In this document: positions 37,207 to 45,645 of the stretch, piece by piece
Numbering within the stretch: position 1 is the first letter of the stretch
How the letters are laid out: every line of letters begins with the position of its first letter
Origin: Lentisphaerota bacterium
GTDB taxonomy: Bacteria; Verrucomicrobiota; Lentisphaeria; Victivallales; Victivallaceae
DNA length: 64,000 nucleotides
NCBI GenBank assembly: GCA_024225035.1
Contig: JAAEMX010000001.1
Location: 1 to 64,000 of the forward strand
Direction of reading: 5' to 3'
Made by a program: the position numbers and the translations under genes
Notes under the pieces: model-generated
Database searches by the model: none
What the model saw: only the letters and a program-made list of their open reading frames with translations
Told to the model about the DNA's origin: nothing

Positions 37207-38610
37207 ATGGCGACATCTGAGTTTAAAATCTGCAAGGGAAGTCACCTTCACTTTGTTGGAATCGGTGGAATCGGTATGAGTGGCCTCGCGCAATTATTTA
37301 AAGCTGCCGGGTGCGTAATAACCGGAAGTGACCGTGGCGCTGATAACCATGAAAATGCAGCTATTATAGAGCCCCTTGGGAAACAGGGTATAAAGATATT
37401 TCCTCAGGATGGATCGTTTTTTAAATCGGTTAAGCCGGATTGTTTGATATATTCAACTGCTATTGAAGAAGATAATCCAGATTTTGCTGCTGCTGGAAAT
37501 GTGCCTCGTCTGCATCGGGCGGAGGCTTTGCGGCAGGCTATAAAGCTTTACAGCCGGCAAAAGTCTGTTGCTGTAACTGGAAGCTGTGGTAAGACAACTG
37601 TTACAGCGTGGCTGTCGGAGGCTTTGGAAAACTTGGGTGCTGCTCCTTCATGTCTAGATGGTGGTTTGGTTAACTGTTATCGCAGTGGTGAGCTTGCCGG
37701 GAATTTTAAGGCTGGAACTGGAGATTATTTTGTGTTTGAGGCTGACGAAAGCGATAAAAGCCTTTTAAGTTATTCAGCTGACTATTCCCTGATTTTAAAC
37801 ATAGCTACTGATCATTACCCGCGGGAAGTACTTGAAGATATCTTTGGTGAGTTCGCTAGCAAGACAAGGTTGGGGATTGCAATTCAATATGAAGTTTATG
37901 AGGTCTTGAAAAATAGAATACCCGAAAGTTGTAAAGTAGTAACATTTTCTGCATCAAAGTCTGAAGCAGATATTTTTGTCAATGAATATTCATCTCAAGA
38001 TGGTTGCCCGGCAGCCGTAATAAATGGGAATAAAGTTAATTTGCCGCTTCCCGGTATGCATAACGCCGAAAATACGGCAGGCGTATTGGCAATGCTGCAG
38101 CTTTTGGAAATGCCTGCGGATTATTCCCGTAATGCGGTAAGTGACTTTCATGGCGTGTGGCGTCGGTTTGATTATGCCGGTAAGACTGCGGCGGGTGCTG
38201 TAGTTTATGATGATTATGCTCATAACCCCGAAAAGATTGTTTCATTCATCAGTTCAATGCAGGAGAGTGCTTCAGGAAAAGTATTTGCGGTTTTTCAACC
38301 CCACGGCTATGGTCCTTTAGGGTTTATGCGTGAAGCTCTTTTTATAATGCTTGAAAACTGTTTGCGCCCAAGTGATGAGTTTATATTTATGCCGCCTTAT
38401 TACGCCGGTGGCACATCTTCCTTTAAACCTACCTCGGTTGAAGTGGCGGCCAGTTATAGAGCAAAAAGCTCAAGGCATTATGAATGCATTCCTGAGCGTA
38501 ATCAACTTAAGGCTCATTTGCTGCACTATGCTGGAAAAGGTGACGCTGTTCTCATTATGGGAGCTCGTGATAATTCCCTTTCTGATTTCGCTGAATCTCT
38601 GGTGAAGTAA
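37207..38610 (+). CDS. murC: Mur ligase, MurC-like
   Basis: A 467-aa three-domain amino-acid ligase of peptidoglycan synthesis. The N-terminal VGIGGIGMSGLAQ and GSDRGADNH are MurC-type UDP-MurNAc binding. The P-loop reads TGSCGKTTVTAW rather than the usual GTHGKTTTT. The C-terminal domain has VYDDYAHNPEKI and FQPHGYGPLGFM, where standard MurC has FQPHRYSR-like sequence. It most likely adds L-Ala to UDP-MurNAc, but a Mpl-like or other ligase role is possible. It lies 2 nt after ftsI; murE, murF, mraY, murD, ftsW and murG are absent from the cluster. Confidence 0.8.
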   Translation: MATSEFKICKGSHLHFVGIGGIGMSGLAQLFKAAGCVITGSDRGADNHENAAIIEPLGKQGIKIFPQDGSFFKSVKPDCLIYSTAIEEDNPDFAAAGNVPRLHRAEALRQAIKLYSRQKSVAVTGSCGKTTVTAWLSEALENLGAAPSCLDGGLVNCYRSGELAGNFKAGTGDYFVFEADESDKSLLSYSADYSLILNIATDHYPREVLEDIFGEFASKTRLGIAIQYEVYEVLKNRIPESCKVVTFSASKSEADIFVNEYSSQDGCPAAVINGNKVNLPLPGMHNAENTAGVLAMLQLLEMPADYSRNAVSDFHGVWRRFDYAGKTAAGAVVYDDYAHNPEKIVSFISSMQESASGKVFAVFQPHGYGPLGFMREALFIMLENCLRPSDEFIFMPPYYAGGTSSFKPTSVEVAASYRAKSSRHYECIPERNQLKAHLLHYAGKGDAVLIMGARDNSLSDFAESLVK

Positions 38611-38613
38611 CAA

Positions 38614-38643
38614 TAAAAAAACAGCGCCGTTTCCGGCGCTGTT
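38614..38643 (-). terminator. Terminator between the murC-like gene and the DUF4190 gene
   Basis: ACAGCGCC (38621-38628) and GGCGCTGT (38635-38642). On the minus strand the stem is followed by seven T residues, so it mainly serves the DUF4190 gene. The plus strand has only TTAAAAATC after it. Confidence 0.75.
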
Positions 38644-38672
38644 AAAAATCATCTAAAAGACAGAGTCTTTTC

Positions 38673-39017
38673 TCATTTTGGTTTGTCCGGGCAAACTTTA
38701 CCTGGACAAGGAACTTTCATTTCTTTTGGGCATGGGCCCATCATTTGATCACGAAGTTCCCTGAGATGCTGCGGATGGAAACAAATTCCAGCGCAGATAA
38801 GAGTGCACATGATCAGGCTGGCTACAATTGCTACTGAATTGAGAACAATTCCAGCAATTCCATTGCCTGTGGGTTGCTTAGCTTTGGATTTGCAGGATAC
38901 ATCGACGATTCCGAGGATGAATCCAACAATAGCCATTGCTATGGCCAGAAAACCCAGGTAGGGTACAAAGCTGAAGACCACAGCTACGATTCCGATTACA
39001 AGTGCAGCTACACCCAT
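38673..39017 (-). CDS. DUF4190-type small membrane protein
   Basis: A 114-aa protein with two hydrophobic blocks (about residues 2-40 and 52-78), each starting with GVAALVIGI- or GIAGIVLNS-like repeats typical of DUF4190 domains. The C-terminal tail is rich in Cys and Pro (GPCPKEMKVPCPGKVCPDK). GGAGG ribosome site. It lies downstream of ftsZ with a gap of about 180 nt. No known function. Confidence 0.7.
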   Translation of the reverse strand: MGVAALVIGIVAVVFSFVPYLGFLAIAMAIVGFILGIVDVSCKSKAKQPTGNGIAGIVLNSVAIVASLIMCTLICAGICFHPQHLRELRDQMMGPCPKEMKVPCPGKVCPDKPK

Positions 39018-39200
39018 CTTTTTACCTCCATTATTTGTTTTCTCCTCTGAAACAGAGAATCTAATATAAATATACCGGAATAAAATCTGATTTGCAAATA
39101 AAATATAAATATTACTTATAAAATGAAGCTGTTTTTATGCTCAGATTACGCTCGCAAGATACTGTTAACCGGCTGTTTATTTAAGATATTTTAGCTGGTT

Positions 39201-40403
39201 TTATTTGCCTTTATCGATAATTATCATTTTTCGCTGGAAAGTTGGAATATCAAGATCTTCACCGTTGACATTGATTGGAGTCGAATTCAGGAAGATACCG
39301 CGGGAAAGGTTTTGTAATGGTAATTCTCCCTGTTCAAGGGAGCTGCCTTCAAAGTCCAGTTGGGTTGGTTCAGGAGACTTCATGGTAGCCTGTTCGAGTC
39401 CGAAGGAGTCATTTCTAGTACTAACTGATTCGGAAGTCTTTTTCTTGTCAAAGTTAATGGCAATCGCTGATATTTGAACTTTATCCTGATATAATTGGTC
39501 AGTATTGGCACCTACTACAATTCTGGCATTTTCCGGAGTGAATTTTTGAAATGCATCCAGAACTTTTCTGGTTTCGTCAATTTTTAAATCGTTGCCTCCT
39601 GTGAGCGAAACAATAACGGCATCCGCCTCATTTATTTTTGCGGCTCCGCCCAGCATTGGAGAGTCAAGCAGGCGTTCAAGAGCAAGGTGGCAACGGTTAA
39701 GGCCATCCGAGGAGTTGGCTGTGCCTACGCCTATTCCGCAAAAGCTTTTTCTTTTTGATATAATATCTTTCAAGTCAGCAAAATCAGCAGAAAGAAGGTT
39801 GCCTTGGCGCATCATTTCGTAAACGCCCATTATTGTTCGCGATACCTCGCTGTCAGCTTTGCCAAACGCATCATCAAGTTGGGTGTCTCCAGGAAGGCAT
39901 GAAAATAAAAGATCATTTGGCAGGCAAAGCAGTACGTCTGCCAGCGGCAGCAGTTCTCTGACTCCATCTTCCGCAATGCGACGTTTGCTGTGTCCTTCCA
40001 TAGAAAACGGCATAGTCATTATGAAAACTGAATTAAGACCAAGTTTTTTAGCTACGCCAGCGAATGAAGGAGCTCCACCGGTGCAGGTGCCGCCTCCAAA
40101 CCCTCCGGTCAGAATGAGCAGGTCACTGTCTTTGAGCAGTTCTTCTATTCGACCTCGTTCACGTGCCATCGAGCGTTGCCCTTTTACTACATCTCCTCCT
40201 GACCCTTTGCCGTCTCGCCATTTGGCGTCAGCAACTATTTTGCACTCATCAGGCAGTGTGGAGTTATCGAGGGTTTCTTGATCGGTATCAAAAACCAGCA
40301 TTTTTATTGTGCCTGGCAGCTTAACTTCGTGAAGCTTGCTGACAATTTTAACGCCGGAGCGTCCTAGACCAATTATTGTAGTTTTTTTGCTGACTGTTTC
40401 CAT
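39201..40403 (-). CDS. ftsZ: Divergent FtsZ
   Basis: A 400-aa tubulin-family protein. The tubulin signature loop reads GGGTCTG (residues 103-109) with Cys107 where nearly all FtsZ have Gly. The N-terminal nucleotide loop is GLGRSGVK (12-19) instead of a GGGGNN-type loop. The T7 loop keeps both catalytic Asp residues (DFAD, 207-210) but has Ser205 where Asn is usual. The conserved C-terminal peptide survives as DIPTFQRK, the FtsA/ZipA-binding site. It follows ftsA by 20 nt. It is probably the division FtsZ of this organism, with possibly altered GTP turnover; a paralogue elsewhere cannot be excluded. Confidence 0.85.
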   Translation of the reverse strand: METVSKKTTIIGLGRSGVKIVSKLHEVKLPGTIKMLVFDTDQETLDNSTLPDECKIVADAKWRDGKGSGGDVVKGQRSMARERGRIEELLKDSDLLILTGGFGGGTCTGGAPSFAGVAKKLGLNSVFIMTMPFSMEGHSKRRIAEDGVRELLPLADVLLCLPNDLLFSCLPGDTQLDDAFGKADSEVSRTIMGVYEMMRQGNLLSADFADLKDIISKRKSFCGIGVGTANSSDGLNRCHLALERLLDSPMLGGAAKINEADAVIVSLTGGNDLKIDETRKVLDAFQKFTPENARIVVGANTDQLYQDKVQISAIAINFDKKKTSESVSTRNDSFGLEQATMKSPEPTQLDFEGSSLEQGELPLQNLSRGIFLNSTPINVNGEDLDIPTFQRKMIIIDKGK

Positions 40404-40423
40404 AGTTTATAAATTATTTAAAG

Positions 40424-41701
40424 TCAAATTTTGATAGAGTTTTTTAAATCAGAGATGCCGCGCCATAGCCAGCTGGCCATGCCGTCAACGCCGTCAACCA
40501 TTGAGCCAAAAACACCACGTTTGCGATTGGAATTAAGCTGATGAATGAAAAGTTCACCATATTTGAGAGTGCCCCATACTGTGCTGTAGCGTGGATCTTC
40601 CAGTCCAGTGACGGCTCCTTTTGCATCATACGGCCGTCCGATTCGTACCGGAAACTGAAATACTTCTTTTACTATTTCCGCTGTTCTAGGGAATAAAGCC
40701 GCTCCGCCAGTTAACACTGCTCCTGCACCAAGACTTCTGAAAATGCCTTTTTCGTGGATATTTCTGTTAATAATCTGAAAAGTCTCCTGAAGCCTCAGGT
40801 CTATAATGCGTTCAAAAGAACTTAAAGGAATTTTTCTGATTCCGCCGGATGAGCTCTTAATTTCTACAAAGCCTTTGCGTTGTGTGATGTGTGCCGCAAG
40901 GCTTCCGTCGCTCAATAGTTTGCGACAGACGGAAATATGCAAGTCAAGGCCTAGAGATAAATCGTTCGCCAGATGCTCAAAACCAATTGGGATAACTCCG
41001 CTGTCAAGGACACCCATGTTAAACACAGCAACATATTCAGTTGTGCCTGCACCTATGTCCAGCAGTAAAATTCCGCTTTCTTTTTCTTCGTCGGTGAGAA
41101 TCCCGAAAACAGACGCCATCCCTGAAAAAACCGGTTGGATTTCATGATCAAACCCGGCATCGCGCAGCAAAGATCGAAAATTTTCAATTCGATTGGTGTC
41201 ACCATGGATTACATGTATATATGCTTCAAGCTTATGAGCGACATGATCTATCGGGTTGCTTACCCTCCTGCCGCCGTCAATCATAAAATATGAGTCAAAG
41301 GTATTTATAACAGACTGATCCAGCGGTAACGGCTTGGTCTGTGCATTTTCAACGGCCTCTTTAACATCTTCATCATTTATTTTAAGTCCTTCATTCTGAA
41401 TAAAGACATTGCCGACTCCCTGAAATGAATTTATGCCGGCTCCGGTTACGTTGAAAAAAATGATCCTGCTGTTATTGATTTCACGGTTGCAGGAATTGTC
41501 AGCCTCTTCAATGGCGTTGATAAGCAGCTCGAGAGCGCGGTCCATATCGGCTATTTCACCTTTTACTACAGCATTGGCTGTAGGAACTTCACCGCTTCCT
41601 ATGACCGTAACAGAACTGTCGTTATCCATTTGGCCGACGAGTACATGTATTTTGGAAGTGCCGATTTCCACGGCTGTTATGATGTCTCTCTGTTGGAACA
41701 T
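40424..41701 (-). CDS. ftsA: Cell division protein FtsA
   Basis: A 425-aa actin-like ATPase that tethers FtsZ to the membrane. Phosphate loop 1 (AVEIGTSKIHVLVG), the 1C domain, phosphate loop 2 (LLDIGAGTTEYVAVF) and the adenosine motif (AVLTGGAALFP) are all ordinary. The amphipathic membrane helix at the C-terminus is visible as WLWRGISDLKNSIKI. AGGGCA precedes the ATG. It forms an ftsA-ftsZ operon, pointing towards the murC-like gene rather than following it as in standard clusters. Confidence 0.93.
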   Translation of the reverse strand: MFQQRDIITAVEIGTSKIHVLVGQMDNDSSVTVIGSGEVPTANAVVKGEIADMDRALELLINAIEEADNSCNREINNSRIIFFNVTGAGINSFQGVGNVFIQNEGLKINDEDVKEAVENAQTKPLPLDQSVINTFDSYFMIDGGRRVSNPIDHVAHKLEAYIHVIHGDTNRIENFRSLLRDAGFDHEIQPVFSGMASVFGILTDEEKESGILLLDIGAGTTEYVAVFNMGVLDSGVIPIGFEHLANDLSLGLDLHISVCRKLLSDGSLAAHITQRKGFVEIKSSSGGIRKIPLSSFERIIDLRLQETFQIINRNIHEKGIFRSLGAGAVLTGGAALFPRTAEIVKEVFQFPVRIGRPYDAKGAVTGLEDPRYSTVWGTLKYGELFIHQLNSNRKRGVFGSMVDGVDGMASWLWRGISDLKNSIKI

Positions 41702-41846
41702 TTTTGCCCTGCGCTTTGCGAATTAATAGTCTCTATCACTAATTCAAAAATATTCCAATCTTTGGAAAATGCTAACTTGTAATGACAAAAAATACGATTT
41801 TTGGAGGTCAAATACCAACAATATGTTATCAGATGCTTCAGGATGT

Positions 41847-41874
41847 TTGTTTGTTAGATTATTTCTGCTATATT
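41847..41874 (+). promoter_or_regulatory. Candidate promoter of ricT
   Basis: TTGTTT (41847-41852) and TATATT (41869-41874), spacer 16 bp, about 50 nt before the start codon, in the divergent region with ftsA. Confidence 0.35.
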
Positions 41875-41927
41875 AAACTTCATAATTATGACAAATTAAT
41901 ACTTGATATTAAGGATACTCAGCAATT

Positions 41928-42836
41928 ATGGAAATGCTGTATATGATAAGTGTTGACAACGGTGCCTCATACTTGGCCCGAGGTCAGGACAATATGAATC
42001 TGAAGGTTAATGACTGGTGCGTATTACGCCGTGATTTTTTTCAGGATTATGGAAAAATAATGCAGTGCAAGGGAGAGTTTCATCCTCCGGCAAAAAGTGC
42101 CAAGGGTGGTAAAAATTCTAAAGAGTACCCCAAAATTATTCGCAAAGCAACTGTTCATGACAAGAGCATTGCTCATGAAAATGAAATGCGGGCAAAATCT
42201 GCTTTCCGTACTGCTCAAAAGCATGTTGACAGCCTTAAGCTGGACATGAAACTGCTTAATGCACATTTTTCTTTAGATGGCAAACTGATCGTAATTCAAT
42301 TTACTGCTGACGGCAGAATCGACTTCAGGCAACTGGTCAAAGAGCTTTCCAGATCATTGAATACCAGAATTGAACTTAGACAGATCGGTGTCAGGGATGA
42401 AACCGCTATCTGCGGAGGGATTGGTATCTGTGGTCAGGAATTATGCTGTCACCGCTTCCTTAAAGAATTCCAGTCAATCAATGTTCGTATGGCTAAGGAT
42501 CAGGACCTTTCGCTGACCCCAAGCACTATATCAGGCGTTTGCGGACGTCTTAAATGTTGCCTGAAATATGAGCATGAGGGATATCTGGATTTAGAGAAAA
42601 CAATGCCGCGCCGGGGCGATATATGTGAATGTGCTGGTGGCAGAGGACGAATATGTGACCGTAACCTACTCACTCAGGAAGTTACTGTGAACCTGGAAAA
42701 CGGAAATACTGTTCACTGTCCGCGTAGCGAAGTACAGGTTGTTTACCCGGAAAAATACAAGTTCAAGCACAAACGGGATACAGTCGAAACCGAGCTGGAT
42801 GAAAATGATGAAGAAATCAAAAAGCTTGAAGACTGA
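41928..42836 (+). CDS. ricT: RicT/YaaT-like PSP1 domain protein
   Basis: A 302-aa soluble protein with the PSP1 C-terminal domain. The Cys-rich iron-sulphur or Zn motifs GGIGICGQELCCHRFL and CGRLKCCLKYE are the family hallmark. In Bacillus, RicT works with RicA and RicF in an Fe-S complex that directs RNase Y cleavage and influences phosphorelay signalling. No ricA or ricF is nearby. The acidic C-terminal tail (about 20 residues) is variable in the family. Confidence 0.88.
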   Translation: MEMLYMISVDNGASYLARGQDNMNLKVNDWCVLRRDFFQDYGKIMQCKGEFHPPAKSAKGGKNSKEYPKIIRKATVHDKSIAHENEMRAKSAFRTAQKHVDSLKLDMKLLNAHFSLDGKLIVIQFTADGRIDFRQLVKELSRSLNTRIELRQIGVRDETAICGGIGICGQELCCHRFLKEFQSINVRMAKDQDLSLTPSTISGVCGRLKCCLKYEHEGYLDLEKTMPRRGDICECAGGRGRICDRNLLTQEVTVNLENGNTVHCPRSEVQVVYPEKYKFKHKRDTVETELDENDEEIKKLED

Positions 42837-42847
42837 TTTTTTGACCG

Positions 42848-43813
42848 ATGTTGATCTTCCAAGACTTATTTATTGATAAACTTGAAGCCGATAATATCGC
42901 TGACCTCTGTCGCCTTGATGCAAATGGTTTGATACCAGGCGACGGGGAGACCTTTATGGAATACAAGCTTCGTCTTATGGATATTAGAGATGATTTAGAG
43001 CATTTTGAATATGAATTATCTACCAAAGATGAAGTAGAAGTGTTTGAAGGACTCAAGGTTAGTGCTAAAGACCGTATTCAAAGCGAAATTGTTAATGAAG
43101 CTGCCGATTTAACCTGGCGTCTGTATCAGTTTAAAATTGACTGGGTGCCGGGATTTTTCCTGTCTCAGGATATCGGTCCTCTTTGGGGAGGCTGCGCCAT
43201 TAGCGACAGTAATAAATCATTATCCTTGTTTTTGATTCGTAATAGCTTCAGTAAACGTCGAAAATGGTTTATTTATAATAGACTGGAACTGCTTGCTCAC
43301 GAGTTATGTCATGCTGCAAGGGGAGCAATGCGCCAGATGCATCTGGAAGAATTTTATGCTTACCAGACCGCTCCAAGCAGATTGCGGCGTTATCTTGGGA
43401 ATTGCTTTATTTCCAAATACGATGCGATTTTCTTTCTGGTGCCGGTTCTGGTTTTGCTGGCTGCTCAAACCGTTCAAACTGTTTCTGAATGGCTGTTTCC
43501 GATATGGCCGTTCTGGCTGCTTGCAGTATCATACCCAATATTTCTGTTTTTGAGGAATCGCAGAGCTCGAAGCAAGTTTTTTAAAGCTTTCCGTAAACTT
43601 AATGCTTTTGGAGTAAATGATGCTCCTGCTGTTTTATTCAGATGTACCTGGACTGAAACTCTGGAGATAGGCAGAATCAGGTCACCTCAAACTTTAAATG
43701 AATATATAACATCCAAAGCTGAAAAAGAGTTACGCTGGACTATTATAAAAGCACGGTTTGTCGATAAACAGTATACAGAAGAATTTAAATTGAATGGAGA
43801 AACGGGAGAATAA
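42848..43813 (+). CDS. Membrane protein with HExxH metalloprotease motif
   Basis: A 321-aa protein of unknown family. The sequence LLAHELCHAARG (His at about residues 151 and 155) is a zinc-protease HExxH motif, and a Glu-Glu pair about 15 residues later (LEEFYAY) could give the third ligand. Two TM helices follow (about 195-245), then a basic cytoplasmic C-terminus. No signal peptide, so the active site probably faces the cytosol or membrane. It lies 11 nt after ricT and 2 nt before the Nif3-like gene, so it belongs to this operon. Confidence 0.65.
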   Translation: MLIFQDLFIDKLEADNIADLCRLDANGLIPGDGETFMEYKLRLMDIRDDLEHFEYELSTKDEVEVFEGLKVSAKDRIQSEIVNEAADLTWRLYQFKIDWVPGFFLSQDIGPLWGGCAISDSNKSLSLFLIRNSFSKRRKWFIYNRLELLAHELCHAARGAMRQMHLEEFYAYQTAPSRLRRYLGNCFISKYDAIFFLVPVLVLLAAQTVQTVSEWLFPIWPFWLLAVSYPIFLFLRNRRARSKFFKAFRKLNAFGVNDAPAVLFRCTWTETLEIGRIRSPQTLNEYITSKAEKELRWTIIKARFVDKQYTEEFKLNGETGE

Positions 43814-43815
43814 CC

Positions 43816-44580
43816 ATGGCTGCTTTAAAAGATGTTGTTGCTTATATAGACGAACTTGTTGATATTAAAGCTATTGCCGGAGACTATTCAAATAACGGTC
43901 TTCAAGTTGAAAGCTCGGAAAATGTTCGCAAAGCAGTATTCAGTGTAGATGCGTCAAGAGAACTTTTTGAACGCGCTGCTGCAGTCAATGCTGATTTTAT
44001 ATTTGTTCACCACGGGATAAGCTGGGGAGCAGAGCCAAAACTTTTAACTGGCCCAGTCGCTGTTAGACTCAAAGAGTTATTCAATAATGGCGTTTCTCTG
44101 TATGCCGCTCACTTGCCGCTGGATGCTCATCAGGAATTAGGGCATAACGCATTGCTGGCGGATATGGCTGGACTCGTTGACCGTAAAGGATGCTATGAAC
44201 ACTCAGGTTCAAATATTGGTATTGCCGGGCGCTTGAGTAAGATTATGAGCACTGCAAAACTAGCAGCTATATATGAAAAAGAGCTGAATTGCGAAGCAGA
44301 TGTATACGGCGATCCCGAGCGTGAGCTTAATGAAATTTCAATTGTGTCCGGTGGAGGAGGTCTCGGAGGGCTGATGGATGCTTATGAGGCCGGAGTTGAT
44401 TGCTTTGTTACTGGAGAAGTTACTCATATTATGTATCCGTGGATTAAAGAGACCGGGGTAAATGTGATTCAGCTTGGTCATTATAAGTCTGAAGTGCCGG
44501 GAGTTGTAGCTGTGATGAAAAAACTCAGTGCCAAGTTTGATATTGATTGTGAATTTATTGATTTGCCAACTGGACTGTAA
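43816..44580 (+). CDS. Nif3-like dinuclear metal centre protein
   Basis: A 254-aa protein of the NIF3/YbgI (DUF34) family. Metal ligands are visible in FVHHGISWG, YAAHLPLDAHQELGHN and, near the C-terminus, GHYKSEVPG with the acidic ligand. It has often been annotated as GTP cyclohydrolase I type 2, but the physiological reaction is uncertain. It lacks the inserted PII-like domain found in longer members. Confidence 0.9.
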   Translation: MAALKDVVAYIDELVDIKAIAGDYSNNGLQVESSENVRKAVFSVDASRELFERAAAVNADFIFVHHGISWGAEPKLLTGPVAVRLKELFNNGVSLYAAHLPLDAHQELGHNALLADMAGLVDRKGCYEHSGSNIGIAGRLSKIMSTAKLAAIYEKELNCEADVYGDPERELNEISIVSGGGGLGGLMDAYEAGVDCFVTGEVTHIMYPWIKETGVNVIQLGHYKSEVPGVVAVMKKLSAKFDIDCEFIDLPTGL

Positions 44581-44605
44581 TGCATTATAACAAGGAGTTG
44601 AGCTG

Positions 44606-45043
44606 ATGCGGATTTTGATGGTAGTTTTATTTTTATTAGCAGGTACTTTTTGTGTGCCGGGATGTTCCAGTTCTGGTAATGGCGACAGTAACAAGCTTAC
44701 TGATAAGGAAAAAACTGATCTTGTAAACTTTGCACGCTACTTCTTGACCAAAAATGATAAATTTGCTACTCAGAAACAGAAAGCTTATATATTGAAAAAT
44801 GAGCCGACAATGAAAATACATTACATTGCTCCCAAGACCGGCAAGGCTGTAATGGACTGGGTATTAAAAGACAAAACTTTAAGAGTTATTTGTCGTGGTG
44901 AGTTTTGCACAGACAAGATGCAGTGGAAGGTTGCTGTTTATAAAAGCTCAAAACCAAAGGTTATCAGCAGCGGAGCAAGTTACAGCCCTAATAAGAAAAA
45001 GTTGACCAGAGATGATTTTTCTGATCTGCTCAACAGGAAGTAA
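44606..45043 (+). CDS. Small lipoprotein of unknown function
   Basis: A 145-aa lipoprotein with lipobox VPGC (Cys20) followed by a Ser/Gly-rich linker. The rest (about residues 35-145) is basic, with one Cys pair (VICRGEFC). AAGGAG ribosome site. Last gene of the ricT operon. No family recognised. Confidence 0.7.
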   Translation: MRILMVVLFLLAGTFCVPGCSSSGNGDSNKLTDKEKTDLVNFARYFLTKNDKFATQKQKAYILKNEPTMKIHYIAPKTGKAVMDWVLKDKTLRVICRGEFCTDKMQWKVAVYKSSKPKVISSGASYSPNKKKLTRDDFSDLLNRK

Positions 45044-45225
45044 TTTGAGCATTGTTTGGTTGTTGATGCCGGTAAGAGACTTATTAAAGATAAAAAGATG
45101 AGTTTTTTATAAATATTGTTTGCATCCGGGGTAAAAACGTATAAATTACGCTTTCTCGATGTCTTTATGTTTTTTTTGATGATATTAATTATAAAATTAT
45201 TTATATAAATTCAGGAGCATTTAAA

Positions 45226-45543
45226 ATGTATGCTATTGTAAAAACTGGTGGAAAACAGTACAAGGTTAAGCCCGATGACGTGGTTGAGATAGAGCGCATT
45301 GAAGGTGAAGCCGGTTCAAAAATCGTATTTGAAGAAGTTTTGGCTGTTGGCGAAGAAAATGACTCTCTCAACATTGGTACTCCAATTGTTGAAGGTGCCA
45401 AAGTTGAAGCTGAAATCGTTGAACAGTTCCGCGGTCCTAAACTGATCGCTTTCAAAATGAAAAAACGCAAAGGCTATCGCCGTAAAAAGGGCCATCGTCA
45501 AGAATTGACCCGCGTTAAAATTGCTGCTGTTAACGCTGGCTAA
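45226..45543 (+). CDS. rplU: 50S ribosomal protein L21
   Basis: A 105-aa ribosomal protein identified by MYAIVKTGGKQYKVKPDD at the N-terminus and the basic C-terminal KMKKRKGYRRKKGHRQ. AGGAG ribosome site. rpmA (L27), its usual neighbour, does not follow; a terminator comes directly after. Confidence 0.96.
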   Translation: MYAIVKTGGKQYKVKPDDVVEIERIEGEAGSKIVFEEVLAVGEENDSLNIGTPIVEGAKVEAEIVEQFRGPKLIAFKMKKRKGYRRKKGHRQELTRVKIAAVNAG

Positions 45544-45572
45544 GACGATTTAAAAAAATTTGTTTTTTCTTG

Positions 45573-45610
45573 AATGGCTCATCGCAATGTTTGCGTGAGC
45601 CATTGTTTTT
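45573..45610 (+). terminator. Terminator of rplU
   Basis: AATGGCTCA (45573-45581) and TGAGCCATT (45596-45604), extended inside by CGCA/TGCG, then GTTTTT. Confidence 0.85.
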
Positions 45611-45645
45611 ATATAGTGATATTAACTTTACTGGGGAGTCTCGAC

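Noticed and set aside
45574-45645. N-terminal extension of PurC
   Set aside because: The extension is the rplU terminator hairpin; the ATG at 45646 has its own GGGGAG and gives the family's usual N-terminus.
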